This document shows, one piece after another, positions 23,901 through 35,267 of a DNA stretch of 64,000 bases. The translations under genes were made by a program, and so were the position numbers. This DNA comes from Euborellia annulipes. Its lineage: Eukaryota; Arthropoda; Insecta; Dermaptera; Anisolabididae. Within the stretch, counting starts at the first letter, position 1; each line of letters starts with the position of its first letter. Location of the stretch: NCBI GenBank assembly GCA_023213315.1, contig JAKCPI010016369.1:1-64000 (forward strand), read 5' to 3'. A model generated the notes under the pieces. That model worked only from the letters and a program-made list of their open reading frames with translations. It did not search any database and had not been told where the DNA came from.

Positions 23901-26900
23901 CTAAATCACAATTAAGATAAAGTGGCCTATCCACACACAGTTAAAATGTGCAGTTTATCAAGTGTGACGTCATGTCTGCGCGATAAACTGAGGAAACTGT
24001 GCAGTTCATTCAACGGCCTGTACAAAAGTTTCTACTATTGCATAGATAAACTGCGCAGTTTCTTAAGTTTATCGCTCAGTTTCTGCAGTTCTGCTTGTGT
24101 CGCTTGAGCGTGTTGCCCATAATTCATAATAATGAATAAAAAAGATGTCCTTCTGAGTTTTATCGAGGCTTATCATAATTTGCCCAAATTGTGGGACGAT
24201 TCTTGAATTGCGTTTTCAAATGCGGCGAAGTGTTGATGGATAAATTGAAACCGTTGGAAGCTGAAGCGAAACGAGACAGTGTTTAAAAAAAAAATTAACA
24301 ACTTTGATCCGCTTTTAGAAAAGAATTAAAAAATGCAAATGATTCTAAAAAATTGGGAGCGGGATTTGATACACAGTAGGCCTACACAAAAAAACTGAGA
24401 TATTTTCACCGGAAAACTGCTCAGTTTATCAACTGTGACGTCATGTCTGAGCGATAAACTGAGAAAATTGCGCAGTTCACGATGGTTTTTGTGCAGGCCA
24501 GCGGCCTGAGCAAAAGATTCTAAAAGCTGAGGCATTCTAATTACTGCACATTGCTGGTCTTTTTCTATCTATGTTAGAGAGAGATGCACAGCTTATCTGA
24601 GAATACTTTGATAAACACTGCAAGCAAAACTGTTGGGAAAACTGAAGTAGCCCAAACACCTTCAGTTCAGTTAAATGTACAGTTTTTTGCAAAGGAAAAC
24701 TGTGTGTATGGACCGCTTAAGATAGCATTTTATATCATTAATTTATTTTAATATTATCTTTCAGGTTTACCCGAAGAAATACATCCCAAAAAATAATGAA
24801 TTAAAAAAAAATAATATCAAAGCGAAAAATCATTATGAAGCTAAAGTACAATTAAGTAAACAAAATTTGCATCAAGTTGAAGCTACGCAACAGGCCGCAA
24901 GTTTTAAAAACGTCAAGCCTCGACCTACCTATAATGAACAGGTGACATTTTAAAGGAAAATCAACCATGAGTAGTATTTAAAAACTTGTGAGATTGTTTT
25001 AGTTGGTTGTTTTTATTAATGCTATGTAAATATTTTGAGTCATTGGACTAGATTGAACAAAAAAAAAAAAATTAAAATTAATTCCGATTTAAACTAATAC
25101 CGTATTTTAAGTTTCTTTGTAAAAATTTTATTTTACTTTTATTATTTTTCAATCTAGTCTCTTAAGAAGCTTCATTTGATACATCTTGGAATGTTTTTTT
25201 TTTTTTATTTCTAGTATTTCCTCGATTTATCATCAATAAAGAAATTTTTTTCAAGGCCTCTGTTTTTCAAGCTTTATGTTTATATATTTATATAATTTTT
25301 TTAATACGTTATAAATCACTACTTCCTTGTGAAAATGATGTATTTAATTAATTATATTTTATTAAAATGTTGAAAAGGAAGCAAAGTTACTTTAATAAAA
25401 ATGAATTTATTGAATTAGAGAATTAAAGGAAACTGGATTTTACTGCTTTCACTTGCTTTTTGTATACTCTGCACTTTAGTTTGTTTTTTTTCATGCTCCT
25501 TTGGCTTTTTGCCTTAGAGTTTAGATTTTTTTATTGTAGTCTAAAATCATGCTCGACTAAATAATTAGATCTGCTTAAAAAGTAGTTTTGCCTCCTTATT
25601 AAATAAATTTATCCATATTACGTAAATATAAAAGATTTATTGTATTTATTTGAAAAAAAGTGTGAAATAAGAATTTATATTTTACTATTTAATGTAATTG
25701 AAAAACATTGGCTTAAGCTTTGTTTGTATATTTGAAAGATACCTAGCGGAATGGGATTCCCTTGTAAGAAATATTTTTTGTTATTAATTATTCTAACAAC
25801 TTAAATAGTAAATGTGTGCATGGGTGTGGAACGTAATCGAAGAGTGGCTATAAGCTTTGTTTTTAAAGGAAGCTCAAGGGTGTTATTGCAATATTTGGTA
25901 AGAGTAGTGGAGACAGGGGGGAGCAAGACTTCTTTAATCCCAAAACATTATTTTAAACGAATAATTTTTTAGCATAAACCTTCAAAATTTTGAGGGATTA
26001 ATTGAGGTAAGATTAATTGTCTCCTTAATTCCTGTATAATTATTCAAGGATTTTCTAAATCCCATTGTTGGTCAAAGATCCGAAAAAAATCATAGTTATC
26101 TCTTCTCGCCCTTGAAAGTAAACTGGACATGCCTTAAAGCGAATTTCAATATAGATTTACTAACATTTAAAGTTTAGACCTACTACTTCGAACCTAACAT
26201 CCAATTTAACTGAACATTATTATAATCAGTGTCATATGCATCTCTAAAGATGCGAAATTGTCCCAAGAATTTAGTGGCGACATGGCTACTTATAAAAATG
26301 TCTGCCATTGCATTTTCTATTTTAAATACTTCAAAAAATAGGAATTTCGTATTTCAAAAACTTAGTATATTATCCGACCCTGTTATAATAATAATAGTGT
26401 TTCGATTTTTCACCCCAAAAAAAAAGTCTATAGAGAGTCTAAATCTAATATGGGGATATATAATTTGCGGCCCATGGAGTTATGATGCATTTCCAAAGTG
26501 GCCAGCAAGATCTTTTGGTTTGGCCACCCCTGGTTGGTCTAGTAGACTATCAATGAGAAATTTTGTAAATTAAAATATACATTTGTATATTTTAATCAAT
26601 TTGGTTTTTATGTGCTAATTTTGTATTATTTAAGATGCATGTCCAATTTATTATTTTATATAGCAATAGTTGGTAGTATGGTAAAAGCAAAAAGAGAAGA
26701 TGGTAATGACGAGGTGTTGGTGAAGTTTAATCAAAAAGTAGGAATGAACGAGATCAATTAAATGAGAATATTCTATAGGAGGTAAAATTTACTAACATTA
26801 AGATGTTAGCAGTGACATTAGATGTTACTTGATAAGTAATTGACATTATATCTTACCATTTAATTATTTGTTTAGAATCGTGTTGAAAAAAGTTCAAAAA

Positions 26901-27637
26901 TTTCTCTTTATTCAGGTGTGACTCGTAGCTTCAAAAAGGATGCCGATTCTGTTCGTGCAGCATATATTTGCTATGATTCTCATTAAATGATTTCGCTCAA
27001 TCGAACTTCAGTATTATCTAAAATTAAAAAAAAAAAAAAAAAAAATAGATATTAGTTTAAAGAAGAATCCCTTTCAATTAGGTTATTAATAAAAGTAAAT
27101 TAACTATTTGCAAAGACAAGTGGAAAATTTTTTTTCCACTTATGTGTTATAATTTCTTAATTATAAATATTGTTAAATATTTTACTGCCTGATTGAAAAT
27201 AATATAAGAAAAAATTCTTGTAAGTTCTTGAAGTGCGAGTATCTGGCTCCTACAGCAAACAGCCGAGTCCGGATTTCATGATAGCACTCTCGCTTCCTTC
27301 AGTGGACAAGATGTGAGTGGAAAAGGCCATGTTGGTGAACGCACAGAGTTTCAGATGCACGGCCAACAAGGACCAAAATCATATAAATTTGGCTTCGATA
27401 CTGGCAATGGGTCAGTGAGCGCCGTTAAATGAATGAAGACCAATCAATTTCTTTGTGCTAATATTTTTCCATTCCAGACATAATAGACAATTTCGGTATG
27501 AAGAAAGAGACCCACACGGCTTAGTCAGAGGACACTATGGATTTTATGATAAAACAGGAAAACTCAACGTTGTTAACTACCACGCAGATCCCATAAGTGG
27601 GTATCACGCCGAGCCAGCTATTCTGCACTCGCACTAA
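17914..27637 (+). CDS. Secreted cuticle protein with C-terminal R&R chitin-binding domain (six exons)
   Basis: The coding exons are 17914-17934, 22523-22750, 23275-23505, 24765-24941, 27256-27410 and 27478-27637. All introns are GT-AG; introns 1-4 are phase 0, intron 5 is phase 2 and only 67 bp. The sum, 972 nt, gives 323 residues. Exon 1 (MAMLFKM) and the start of exon 2 (CALVCCLGPSLTLG) form a signal peptide split by an intron, usual in arthropod cuticle genes; cleavage is likely before Gln22. Residues 22-160 are Pro-rich and acidic, 161-219 Lys/Gln/Asn-rich. Residues about 262-315 form the Rebers-Riddiford domain: YKFGFDTGNG, then RYEERDPHGLVRGHYGFYD, then GKLNVVNYHADPISGYHAEP. In this family the aromatic residues bind chitin and the protein is built into the cuticle. 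The donor of exon 4 (GTGACA) is weak; reading through it stops after three residues and would yield a product without the chitin-binding domain. Confidence 0.92.
19344..19554. repeat. Fold-back with a hammerhead-like core in one arm
   Basis: Arms of about 95 bp pair almost completely (CAGGAACAGGTAGATGAAG against CTTTCATCTACCTGTTCCTG). On the plus strand 19460-19492 reads CTGAAGA, a GGGA/TCCC stem, then GAAACGTC. The other arm has lost GAAAC. It lies in intron 1 of the cuticle gene. Confidence 0.8.
19893..20105. repeat. Fold-back with a hammerhead-like core on the minus strand
   Basis: The arms pair from AATTAGAAGAAAGGGACAGG to its counterpart near 20100. On the minus strand, 19998 to 19968 reads CTGAGGA, a stem, then CGAAAC. 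The plus-strand arm ends CCTGAAC, with the GAAA box broken. Confidence 0.75.
20204..20360. repeat. Fold-back, about 58-bp arms
   Basis: TCAATAAAAATTCTTGGAAG pairs with CTTCCAAGAATTTTTATTGA; the arms enclose a loop of about 38 nt at 20264-20301. No hammerhead core was seen. Confidence 0.8.
20532..20640. repeat. Fold-back centred on a tRNA-like T arm
   Basis: AT-rich arms (ATGTGTGATTTATATTGG against CCGATTCAATATAAATCTCAT) enclose a GC-rich centre whose minus strand has GGTTCGATTCC, a Pol III B box. A one-sided relative starts near 11030. Confidence 0.6.
21600..22235 (-). repeat. R1 repeat copy, minus orientation
   Basis: Read on the minus strand it runs from a TATA-rich hairpin through GTCCCCTGAGTCC, AAGTTAGG, TACTTTAC and on to TGGGGATTTGCATGT. 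It matches the copy at 52545-53045 along most of its length and lies in intron 1 of the cuticle gene. Confidence 0.7.
23921..24717. mobile_element. PIF/Harbinger-derived element with a MADF-like remnant
   Basis: The ends AGTGGCCTATCCACACACAG and CTGTGTGTATGGACCGCT are inverted and flanked by TAA on both sides (23918-23920, 24718-24720), the 3-bp Harbinger target. The sub-ends repeat AAACTGCGCAGTTT and GATAAACTG units. A 24-codon frame at 24132-24206 begins MNKKDVLLSFIEAYHNLPKL and continues WDDS before a stop, which resembles the start of a MADF domain, the second protein of PIF/Harbinger transposons. The rest is broken by stops. It lies in intron 3 of the cuticle gene. Confidence 0.8.
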
Positions 27638-28009
27638 TGAGACTTTTATTTCTTTGTTATTTATTTGTCACAATTTTGTTTGTTATTTTTTTGCTTTTTT
27701 TTTTAAATTAAAAAAAGTTTATATTTGAGTGAAAGAAGTTGTTTAAATTAACAACAAAAATACATTAACATTATTAATTTAAAATAATTTATGTCTAAGT
27801 ACAATTTTTGTATATTTTGTTATTTTTATACATTGTTAAATATATAATATATAAATATAAAAATTATTTTTTTCCTCTCTACCTAATTAAGCTAGTAAAG
27901 GTGTATAGTTGTATAAAGAAGTTTTCTACTTTAGTTCTACCGGTTAATAGGGAGTGAAGAAGATGCAGCCTTCTTCGCTCGCTCTTGTAGCTAATCAAGA
28001 AAAATTTTA

Positions 28010-28015
28010 AATAAA
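28010..28015 (+). promoter_or_regulatory. Candidate polyA signal of the cuticle protein gene
   Basis: AATAAA lies 372 nt after the stop. A weaker ATTAAA is nearer, around 27706, so the real 3' end is uncertain. Confidence 0.4.
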
Positions 28016-28200
28016 CTTATTTCATTATTTAAGAGGATAATTAAAGAAGATCTAACTAATCTTCTAAAAAAATTATATTCAAAGGCGTGTTTAATGAGTG
28101 AAGACCAGGTCCCGAGTGGATCTAGGGGGCCAAAGTGAAAGAAGATTAGTATAAGGGTATTTTATGGCTGGTGGAATTTGTATCAGGAATGAAAGTTAAA

Positions 28201-28900
28201 AGAAAACGCAGCCAGAATTTTTTCTTTAAAAAATATATTTTAACAGCTGACATTTCGGCTTTTGTCAAAGTCATCCTCGGAGCTGTTAGTGGTCATTATG
28301 TACAGTGAGGGACAATATTAAGTCCCACCCATTCATTTTATACTTGTGATTATTTCATTGTTTTTAAAAAAATATTATATATTTTTTAATGGAAACTTTC
28401 AAACCTAGAAAATTTCCAATAAAGATTTTTTCTTTTCTTTTAAAAAAACAATGAAATAATCACAAGTAGAAAACGCATGGGTAGGACTTAATATTGTCCC
28501 TCACTGTACATATATTTCGAATTGTATTTAGAATCGATTTTGGATATATCATTAAAAAAAAAGTCTTTAGTTCAAGAAAAACTTTTTCCCTCTTCTATCA
28601 CTAATAGTTATTTTGTGCCTCATGTGATAATTAAGCCAGGACATTGTATTGTAGTGAATTGTGCTGCCCTGAGTCAATTATCTAATTAGGCACAAAATAA
28701 CTATATTGTAATAGTGATAGAAGAGGGAAAAAGTTTTTTTTGAACTAAAGACTTTTTTCTAATGATATATCCAAAATCGATACTAAATACAATTCGAAAC
28801 ATATGTACACAATGACCACTAACAGCTCCGGGGATGGCTTTGATGATGTCAGTTGTTAAAATATATTTTTTAAAGAAAAAATTCTGGCTGCGTTTTCTTC
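28201..28900. repeat. Inverted repeat interrupted in one arm by a MITE
   Basis: The arms run 28201-28620 and 28688-28900 around a loop of about 67 nt. The left arm is longer because the MITE at 28303-28506 lies in it; the right arm shows the empty TA site (ATATGTACACAATGACC). A degraded hammerhead-like core (CCGAGGA...CGAAATGTC, minus strand) lies near 28265-28295. Confidence 0.85.
28303..28506 (+). mobile_element. Mariner-type MITE, 204 bp
   Basis: The ends CAGTGAGGGACAATATTAAG and its complement are flanked by TA on both sides. The whole element folds back. The uninterrupted opposite arm of the surrounding inverted repeat confirms TA as the target. Confidence 0.92.
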
Positions 28901-28905
28901 TTAAT

Positions 28906-28961
28906 AATTAAAACTCGGAGTTGATTATCATGGCCTGATAATCATCTCCGAGTTTTAATTA
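28906..28961. repeat. Perfect short palindrome
   Basis: TAATTAAAACTCGGAG...CTCCGAGTTTTAATTA with inner GATTATCA and TGATAATC; it abuts the larger inverted repeat at 28201-28900. Confidence 0.85.
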
Positions 28962-29142
28962 TCAACATACTTTTCAATCAAATTAATCATCTGGCTGTTC
29001 CCTAACTTCATCAGTTAAAGAAGATACTTATTAATTTTAAAAAATCTGGTGTGACTGGTCGCTTCAAAAGCCCACTGCCCCCCCCCCTCCCTAGATCCGG
29101 CCCTGTGTGCGCCAGTCACAAAAAGTACGTTTAGACGTCCAC

Positions 29143-30800
29143 TATTAATATTAATAAATAAAATCAGATATTTGGTCGAGCCATTTATTTGTCACAATCA
29201 TCACAAGTATGTTTTCAAATTATATTTTATTCAATCAGGTTTTTTCGAAAAAGTTGGCCGAATTGTGCGGTAGTGACGGATGTTTTCAATGTTGACCCAA
29301 TCAGAAGTGGCGCAGCAATTAAGTTGTTGAATTTTATTTAATATAATAGTCAGATTTCCACTAGAAAAGTAGGCCTAATAATCCTGGGTTTTTGAATGTT
29401 TTCAGTGGCGTAGTAATTGGCAGATGATATCGTATTTATTCGCATTTGGATGAGTGAAGTATGCTTAATGATTCACTGGATGTTATCCCGGGTTGATGAA
29501 TGTTTTCAAAGGCGTACTAATTGGCAGTTATGGAGATGATGTCGTATTTATTCACACTTGAATGAGGAGAAGTAAGCTTACTGATTCACTGGATGATTAC
29601 TTGATGTTTTCAGTGGCGAAGAATTTGGTAGGAACAATTATTATCGAATTTTTCAAATTTTTACCAGGAAAAAGCAGGCCTAATGATGGATAGTTGTTGG
29701 ATGCTATCTGACTATTTTATCGCATTAATGGCGCAGTAATTGGCTAAAAAAAATTTAAAAAATATATGTTAATTCATTTCCTGGATTTACCTAATAAAAA
29801 GATATTGGTAAAATTTTTACTGACCTTTAATTATCATGACTCCTTGACCCTTCCCCTTCCCCTCTTCCATTTCCTCTCTCGTTGCCCTTTACATTTTCCT
29901 CTTAGGGCTTTTTGCATTTTATTTCTATAGTTACGTAGTCATTATCAGAATAGGATAGAATTCTTAATTGTTACAAAGCTAAGTAACTATAGAAATAAAA
30001 TGCAAAAAGCCCTAAGAGGAAAATGTAAAGGGCAACGAGAGAGGAAATGGAAGAGGGGAAGGGGAAGGGTCAAGGAGTCATGATAATTAAAGGTGAGTAA
30101 AAATTTTACCAATATCATTTCATTCGGTAAATCATCTTATAGCAAATGAATTAACGTATATTTTTTTAATTTTTTTTAGCCAATTACCGCGCCATTAATG
30201 CGATAAAATAGTCAGATAGCATCCAACAACTATCCATCATTAGGCCTGCTTTTTCCTGGTAAAAATTTGAAAAATTCGATAATAATTGTTCCTACCAAAT
30301 TCTTTGCCACTGAAAACATCAAGTAATCATCCAGTGAATCAGTAAGCTTACTTCTCCTCATTCAAGTGTGAATAAATACGACATCATCTCCATAACTGCC
30401 AATTAGTACGCCTTTGAAAACATTCATCAACCCGAGATAACATCCAGTAACCATCCAGTGAATCATTAAGCATCCTTCACCTCATTCAAATGTGAATAAA
30501 TACGACATCATCTCCATAACTGCCAATTACTACGCCACTGAAAACATTCAAAAACCCAGGATTATTAGGCCTACTTTTCTAGTGGAAATCTGACTATTAT
30601 ATTAAATAAAATTCAACAACTTAATTGCTGCGCCACTTCTGATTGGGTCAACATTGGAAACATCCGTCACTACCGCACAATTCGGCCAACTTTTTCGAAA
30701 AAACCTGATTGAATAAAATATAATTTGAAAACATACTTGTGATGATTGTGACAAATAAATGGCTCGACCAAATATCTGACTTTATTTATTAATATTAATA
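29143..30800. repeat. Large inverted repeat, about 0.8-kb arms, with internal repeated unit
   Basis: The arms 29143-29934 and 29983-30800 are nearly identical reverse complements around a 48-nt loop. Each arm holds four to five spaced copies (about 105-115 bp apart) of a unit around GTTTTCAGTGGCGTAGTAAT with TTGGCAG, near 29285, 29396, 29500, 29604 and 29720. No target duplication is visible at the outer ends and no coding frame of note is present. A transcript would form a long hairpin. Confidence 0.9.
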
Positions 30801-31184
30801 GATATTCTTTTAATTATTTATTGAATAAATAGTATAAATATGGATGCTTCAAATGAAATAAAACTAAACTATTCAATAGATATTTATAGAATTCTTATTG
30901 CAGATGGAAGGAAAAAATAAATCAAGATCGCTCATTGCCTTCCATCTGTAATAAGAGGTAAATTTCCAGTTTGGATATTCGTAGATTCGTTTATATTAAA
31001 ATTTTTATTTAAATCATTATTTCCAATTTGAAGCAAATCAAGTACTATGATAAGAACTGTGAAAGCCTAAACTTCAAAATTTATATAGGTAGGCCTAAGA
31101 GAAAGTAAAAAGGGAAGATAAAATTTAACTTCTGGATAAATAGACCAGAGAATGCAGATAAATTATTATTATTACCAATTTAAA

Positions 31185-31331
31185 AGACTCGCAGCTGTTT
31201 GGTTGTTGGTTTGGAAGCTGATCCTTTTTGTACGCCCCATCACATGATATGATTGTTGGAGGTAAGAAATCTTTTGACACCCCATATTCTGAGGATGGAT
31301 GATTTTAGTTCCCGTCGGCATGGTAAACTTG
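31185..31331 (-). other. GC-elevated 48-codon frame, unassigned
   Basis: The minus-strand frame runs from ATG at 31331 to a stop near 31185 in a patch distinctly richer in G and C than its surroundings. The product starts MPTGTKIIHPQNMG and contains GRTKRISFQTNN. No family is recognised; it could be an exon or remnant mobile DNA. Confidence 0.2.
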
Positions 31332-33252
31332 TACAGAATAAACTTCTTTTTTTATTCCACTCCTAATGATGCCCTATGCTCCTAAGACCAAAATCTAGAA
31401 AATTAAAAAAATAATAAAATTTATTATATTTTTTTTCATTTTAGGAGTTAAAATGCTTTCTGCTTAATAGGGATTTGTTTGAAAAAAGATAGTAGTTTTT
31501 GAAACAAAGCCCAAAACTATGTCAATAAACTATTTAAGACAAATGTATGTGAGAAGACTGTTTTAACTGACAGCGAAAGTGGAATGTTGCTGGGCCAAAG
31601 AGTCAGCAAAAACATTAATCATCTTGCATTTATTTATCTTAAATATCTTTCTTTAATAATTAGTTAAAGCACACATCTGTTACCAGAAAATGTTTTTTTT
31701 TTATATGTGAGATAAAAGCCGAGTTCGAAGCCCCAATGACCGAATTTTCCTAATAGAAAGGTATTTAAAAAAAAAAAAAAGGTTACTTTAAAAGAGAGTG
31801 TTAATTTTATAGTTTTATGACAAGGAAATAAATAGAAACTTACTTAACATTATAGATATATTTAAATATTCAGGAAACTAGTCTTTATAATGAAAGAATA
31901 AGATAGTTATATTTTTTCCAGTGTAACTAAAGGAATTGTATTTGGTATGTGAGAAGCTGTTTAAAGTTAAGTCCTTCACTTATCTGACCCCTAACCCTGT
32001 AAATTTCATTCCCTTTCTCCACAATTTTAAGATACAGTAGATTAGCCATTTCTATTTCAACTACTCTATAATAAAAATGATGTCCTTGAGGAAGATTACC
32101 TTGCCCTTTAGAAGAATATCTCGTTAGGAAGAATAGTTATTAACATTCCTTCTAAAGAAAACAAAAGTTCCTATTCCATACTGAAAATAGTGTCTTTAGA
32201 AGAGAGAGATTGTTCCATTGAAGAAATTGTCGATTTGAAGAATATATTGTGTCTGAAGGCAAAAAAGGATTTATTTAAAATAAAAAAATATAATAGTATA
32301 AATATATAATTATTAACTTTTTGGAATATAAAATTTAGAGAGATGATCTAATGATTGCTCATCATGTTGGAGCTTTTGTTTATTTAACTATCAAATTTTT
32401 CGATCAATGATCAAAGAATGGTTTTGATAAAGGTTTTTTTGTGGCTGGCTTTGTATTCATCTCAGTTACTATTTCTTCCGGTAATTGCAGGGTAATTATA
32501 AGTGATCAAAAAATTGGCTAATGTCTAGAATACAGCCAATGATTTTTTACTATGTTAGTAAACTTTTTAAGGTTTCTTTCTTTATCCATTCCGTTTATTA
32601 GCCTAAATAAGAAATCCAATTTAGAACAAATAGCTCTAAAAATAACGTAAATAAAGAAAATAGGAAGATGACTTTAATCTATAAAAAAGATAGTTTAACT
32701 TACTTTTTCTTTTTTTTTTCATCAAATGTATTTATCATCTAAAAACAACTTGTAAGGGTCCCGACTTTGCCGGGTTCTGTCCGGTTAAGGTTTTGCTGGT
32801 TTAGAAAAAAAAAAAAATTAAAACAACTAGGGAACTCTCGGCTTCGGCCCAAAACCGTTCAGTTAGAAGCGATTGGATACTACTTAAAAAATAAGAGAAA
32901 GTTTAAAATAAAAATGAGCACCCTTCAGCTGGCAACTTGCTCGGTTGACAACATAAAAAGGCTGCACATGCAAAATATTTGATTAATTTCCACTATAATT
33001 ACACTGTACAAGATTTTTAGAATTGAAATCGAGAAAGAAAAAAATACGAAATGGTAAGGCATATACCTTTCTTTTAGGTTATGTCATCTCATATTTCTTC
33101 TATATTTTGGTTATTTTTAGAGATATTTGGTCCAAATTGGCTTTCCGAACTCATATTTAGGCTAATAAAGGGTTTGGATAAAGAAAGAAACCCTAAAAAG
33201 TTAACTAACATAGTAATTCTTGACTCGCGCCAAAAAATTTTCTCCTAATTAA

Positions 33253-33665
33253 AGCGGGCCATTCACGATCGCTCCAAATGGATGTCATCCAATGGATGTC
33301 GTCTATCCATTTAAATTATATCTAAAATATTACCCCCATTCACGGTCACTCCACATCCAGTACGTGTTTCATCGAGTGTGTGCTTTTCTTATAACCTATT
33401 TTGCATTAATATGGATACAGATTTACTTTTATTGGCTTCTGTTGGGTTATTAACTGCTGCTGCGAAGGCTTGGTGTCGCTCCACGTGAATTTCCCCATTC
33501 ACAATCAGTTTGAGTGATGGCTTGACGAAACTGGATTTTCGACTAATAGGAAATTCAACTCATCCTATCACTCCACGCCATCCTTTTGTTTTTCCCCACT
33601 CACGGTCAGTTTTTGGAGTGACATAGCTCCATTTGGACGGATGGAGCGATCGTGAATGGCCGGCT
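33253..33665 (+). mobile_element. PIF/Harbinger-like element with a remnant transposase start
   Basis: The ends AGCGGGCCATTCACGATCGC and GCGATCGTGAATGGCCGGCT are inverted and flanked by TTAA on both sides (33249-33252, 33666-33669), which also contains the TTA/TAA Harbinger target. Inner ATTCACGGTCA units repeat the end. A short frame from ATG at 33411 begins MDTDLLLLASVGLLTAAAKA, like the start of Harbinger nucleases, and breaks soon after. TTAA could also mean piggyBac, but the ends resemble those at 23921. Confidence 0.65.
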
Positions 33666-34804
33666 TTAAAGAATCGAATTTTACAAATGGTTATCATTAA
33701 TAAATAAATCATATTTTCCATTTAAGTGATTCGATTATCTATACTGGTAAAGAGATGATTAAATTAAATTTCACGTAGCCATTTTGGTTTTTCAGTATCT
33801 ATAATTTCCAAAGTATTAAAATAGTAGCTATTGTGCAATGTTTTTTAACGATAAATCCAATAATATTGAAGAAAGGATATTTTTTATATATTAATAATAA
33901 TTTCAAACAAACCTAGTTATTATAATAATATTTATAATGGTTTATAATTAAATTAAATGGTAATGAATCCAAAACTCACAATTTTATTGACGTCTTAAAC
34001 CTTCACTATATGATGATTTTGCCATATGATTGTTTTATTTCAGCCTCAGGAATTTTGTTACATTATAGAGGCAAAATTTTCAAAGAAAACAGAAGTAAAT
34101 TTCAGCAGAACCATATAACTTATATGAAACAACAATCACGCAGAGAGAAAGTTTCTTTATTCCTATCTTATTTCTGATTGGTCGAGGATTGGCGCTAGAA
34201 ATGAGCGGATTATTTAAAAATCAGATTATTTTATAATTGTAGTACTAGTGCTTTAAATTAATTTTAATTGAAATAAACTTTTTTTAGATTAATATATAAA
34301 TGAAATTAAAATTAAATGACCTATTGTTTTAAACAAAACTCCTGTTTAGTAAGAAACATTATTTTTCACTTTTGATGGAGAAGGGGGTAGCGATATAAAA
34401 TAATATTCTATATACTAATATACCAAGGACAGATTAAAGGAATATACCAGGGACAGATTAAAGGGATGGGGCACCCTCCCCCTTTTACCCCCCCCCCCCC
34501 GAGAAAAAATTAAAATAAAAAATTTTATGCGAGTGACCGCTCAGAAGACTATTTTCTCTTATAATTTAAAGAAATTGACCATAAAACCCAGAAGGAACCT
34601 GCTTAATGTTACTCAGGAGAGTCCCTTAAAAAATAATAATCCCTACCATCAGGAGTAAATATGAAGACTGTCTGATTAGGTACGTTGGTGGTCTTGTAGG
34701 ATCAATGATCAACCCTCTAAGTGAGTCCAAACCCTTTAAACTTCAAACATAAATTCCTAATGAAAAAAAAATTATTTTAATAAAATAATTATACAAATAA
34801 ATAA

Positions 34805-35251
34805 GCATCTCTACAGTCACTAGATGATGATAGAAGAAGCGTGTTTGCACTCTCTCTCTTCTATAGGTATTATCATGGTCAATGCTCTGCCGAATTGAAA
34901 TCAATTATTCCACCCAATGCAACATATATACGAAACACAAGGGAGGCATCGTCCCAGCATCCCTATGCTGTTCAGATCACGACTAATAGAACTAGTCAAT
35001 TCCAATCTTCCTTTGACCCCATGACCTCCCGTGATTGGAACAAGCTCTCTGCGTCTATCTTCCCCAAAACCTACAGATCAACTCTTCAGACTTTCAAGTC
35101 TAATCTCAACAGGCATCTTCTCAGTTCCCGCAGTTGAGTTCTCCTTTTATGATTCTCCTTTTTTTTTTTAACTATATTCTTCCTGGCTGCATGTGACCAC
35201 TGCTCATTATAGGGGTCTTCGGACTTTATGCATCCATTACAAAAAAAAAAA
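34805..35251 (+). mobile_element. 5'-truncated non-LTR retrotransposon with polyA tail
   Basis: The open frame to TGA at 35135-35137 encodes the conserved region after the reverse transcriptase domain of jockey/CR1-type LINEs. Visible marks are SLDDDRRSVFALSLFYRYYH, GQCSAELKSIIPPNA, TREASSQHPY and DPMTSRDWNKLSASIF, then TFKSNLNRHL. A stop at 34802 and no upstream homology show 5' truncation, usual for these elements. A short 3' UTR is followed by an A-run at 35240-35250. It is not a functional gene. Confidence 0.85.
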
Positions 35252-35267
35252 GTGGCGTTGTACATTC

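Noticed and set aside
29143..30800. Tandem spacer units that might suggest a CRISPR array
   Set aside because: The repeats are diverged and mirrored in an inverted repeat of eukaryotic DNA; no uniform direct repeat with unique spacers exists.
33411..33490. Working Harbinger transposase gene
   Set aside because: Only the first 25 or so codons resemble the family; a stop follows and the whole element is 413 bp.
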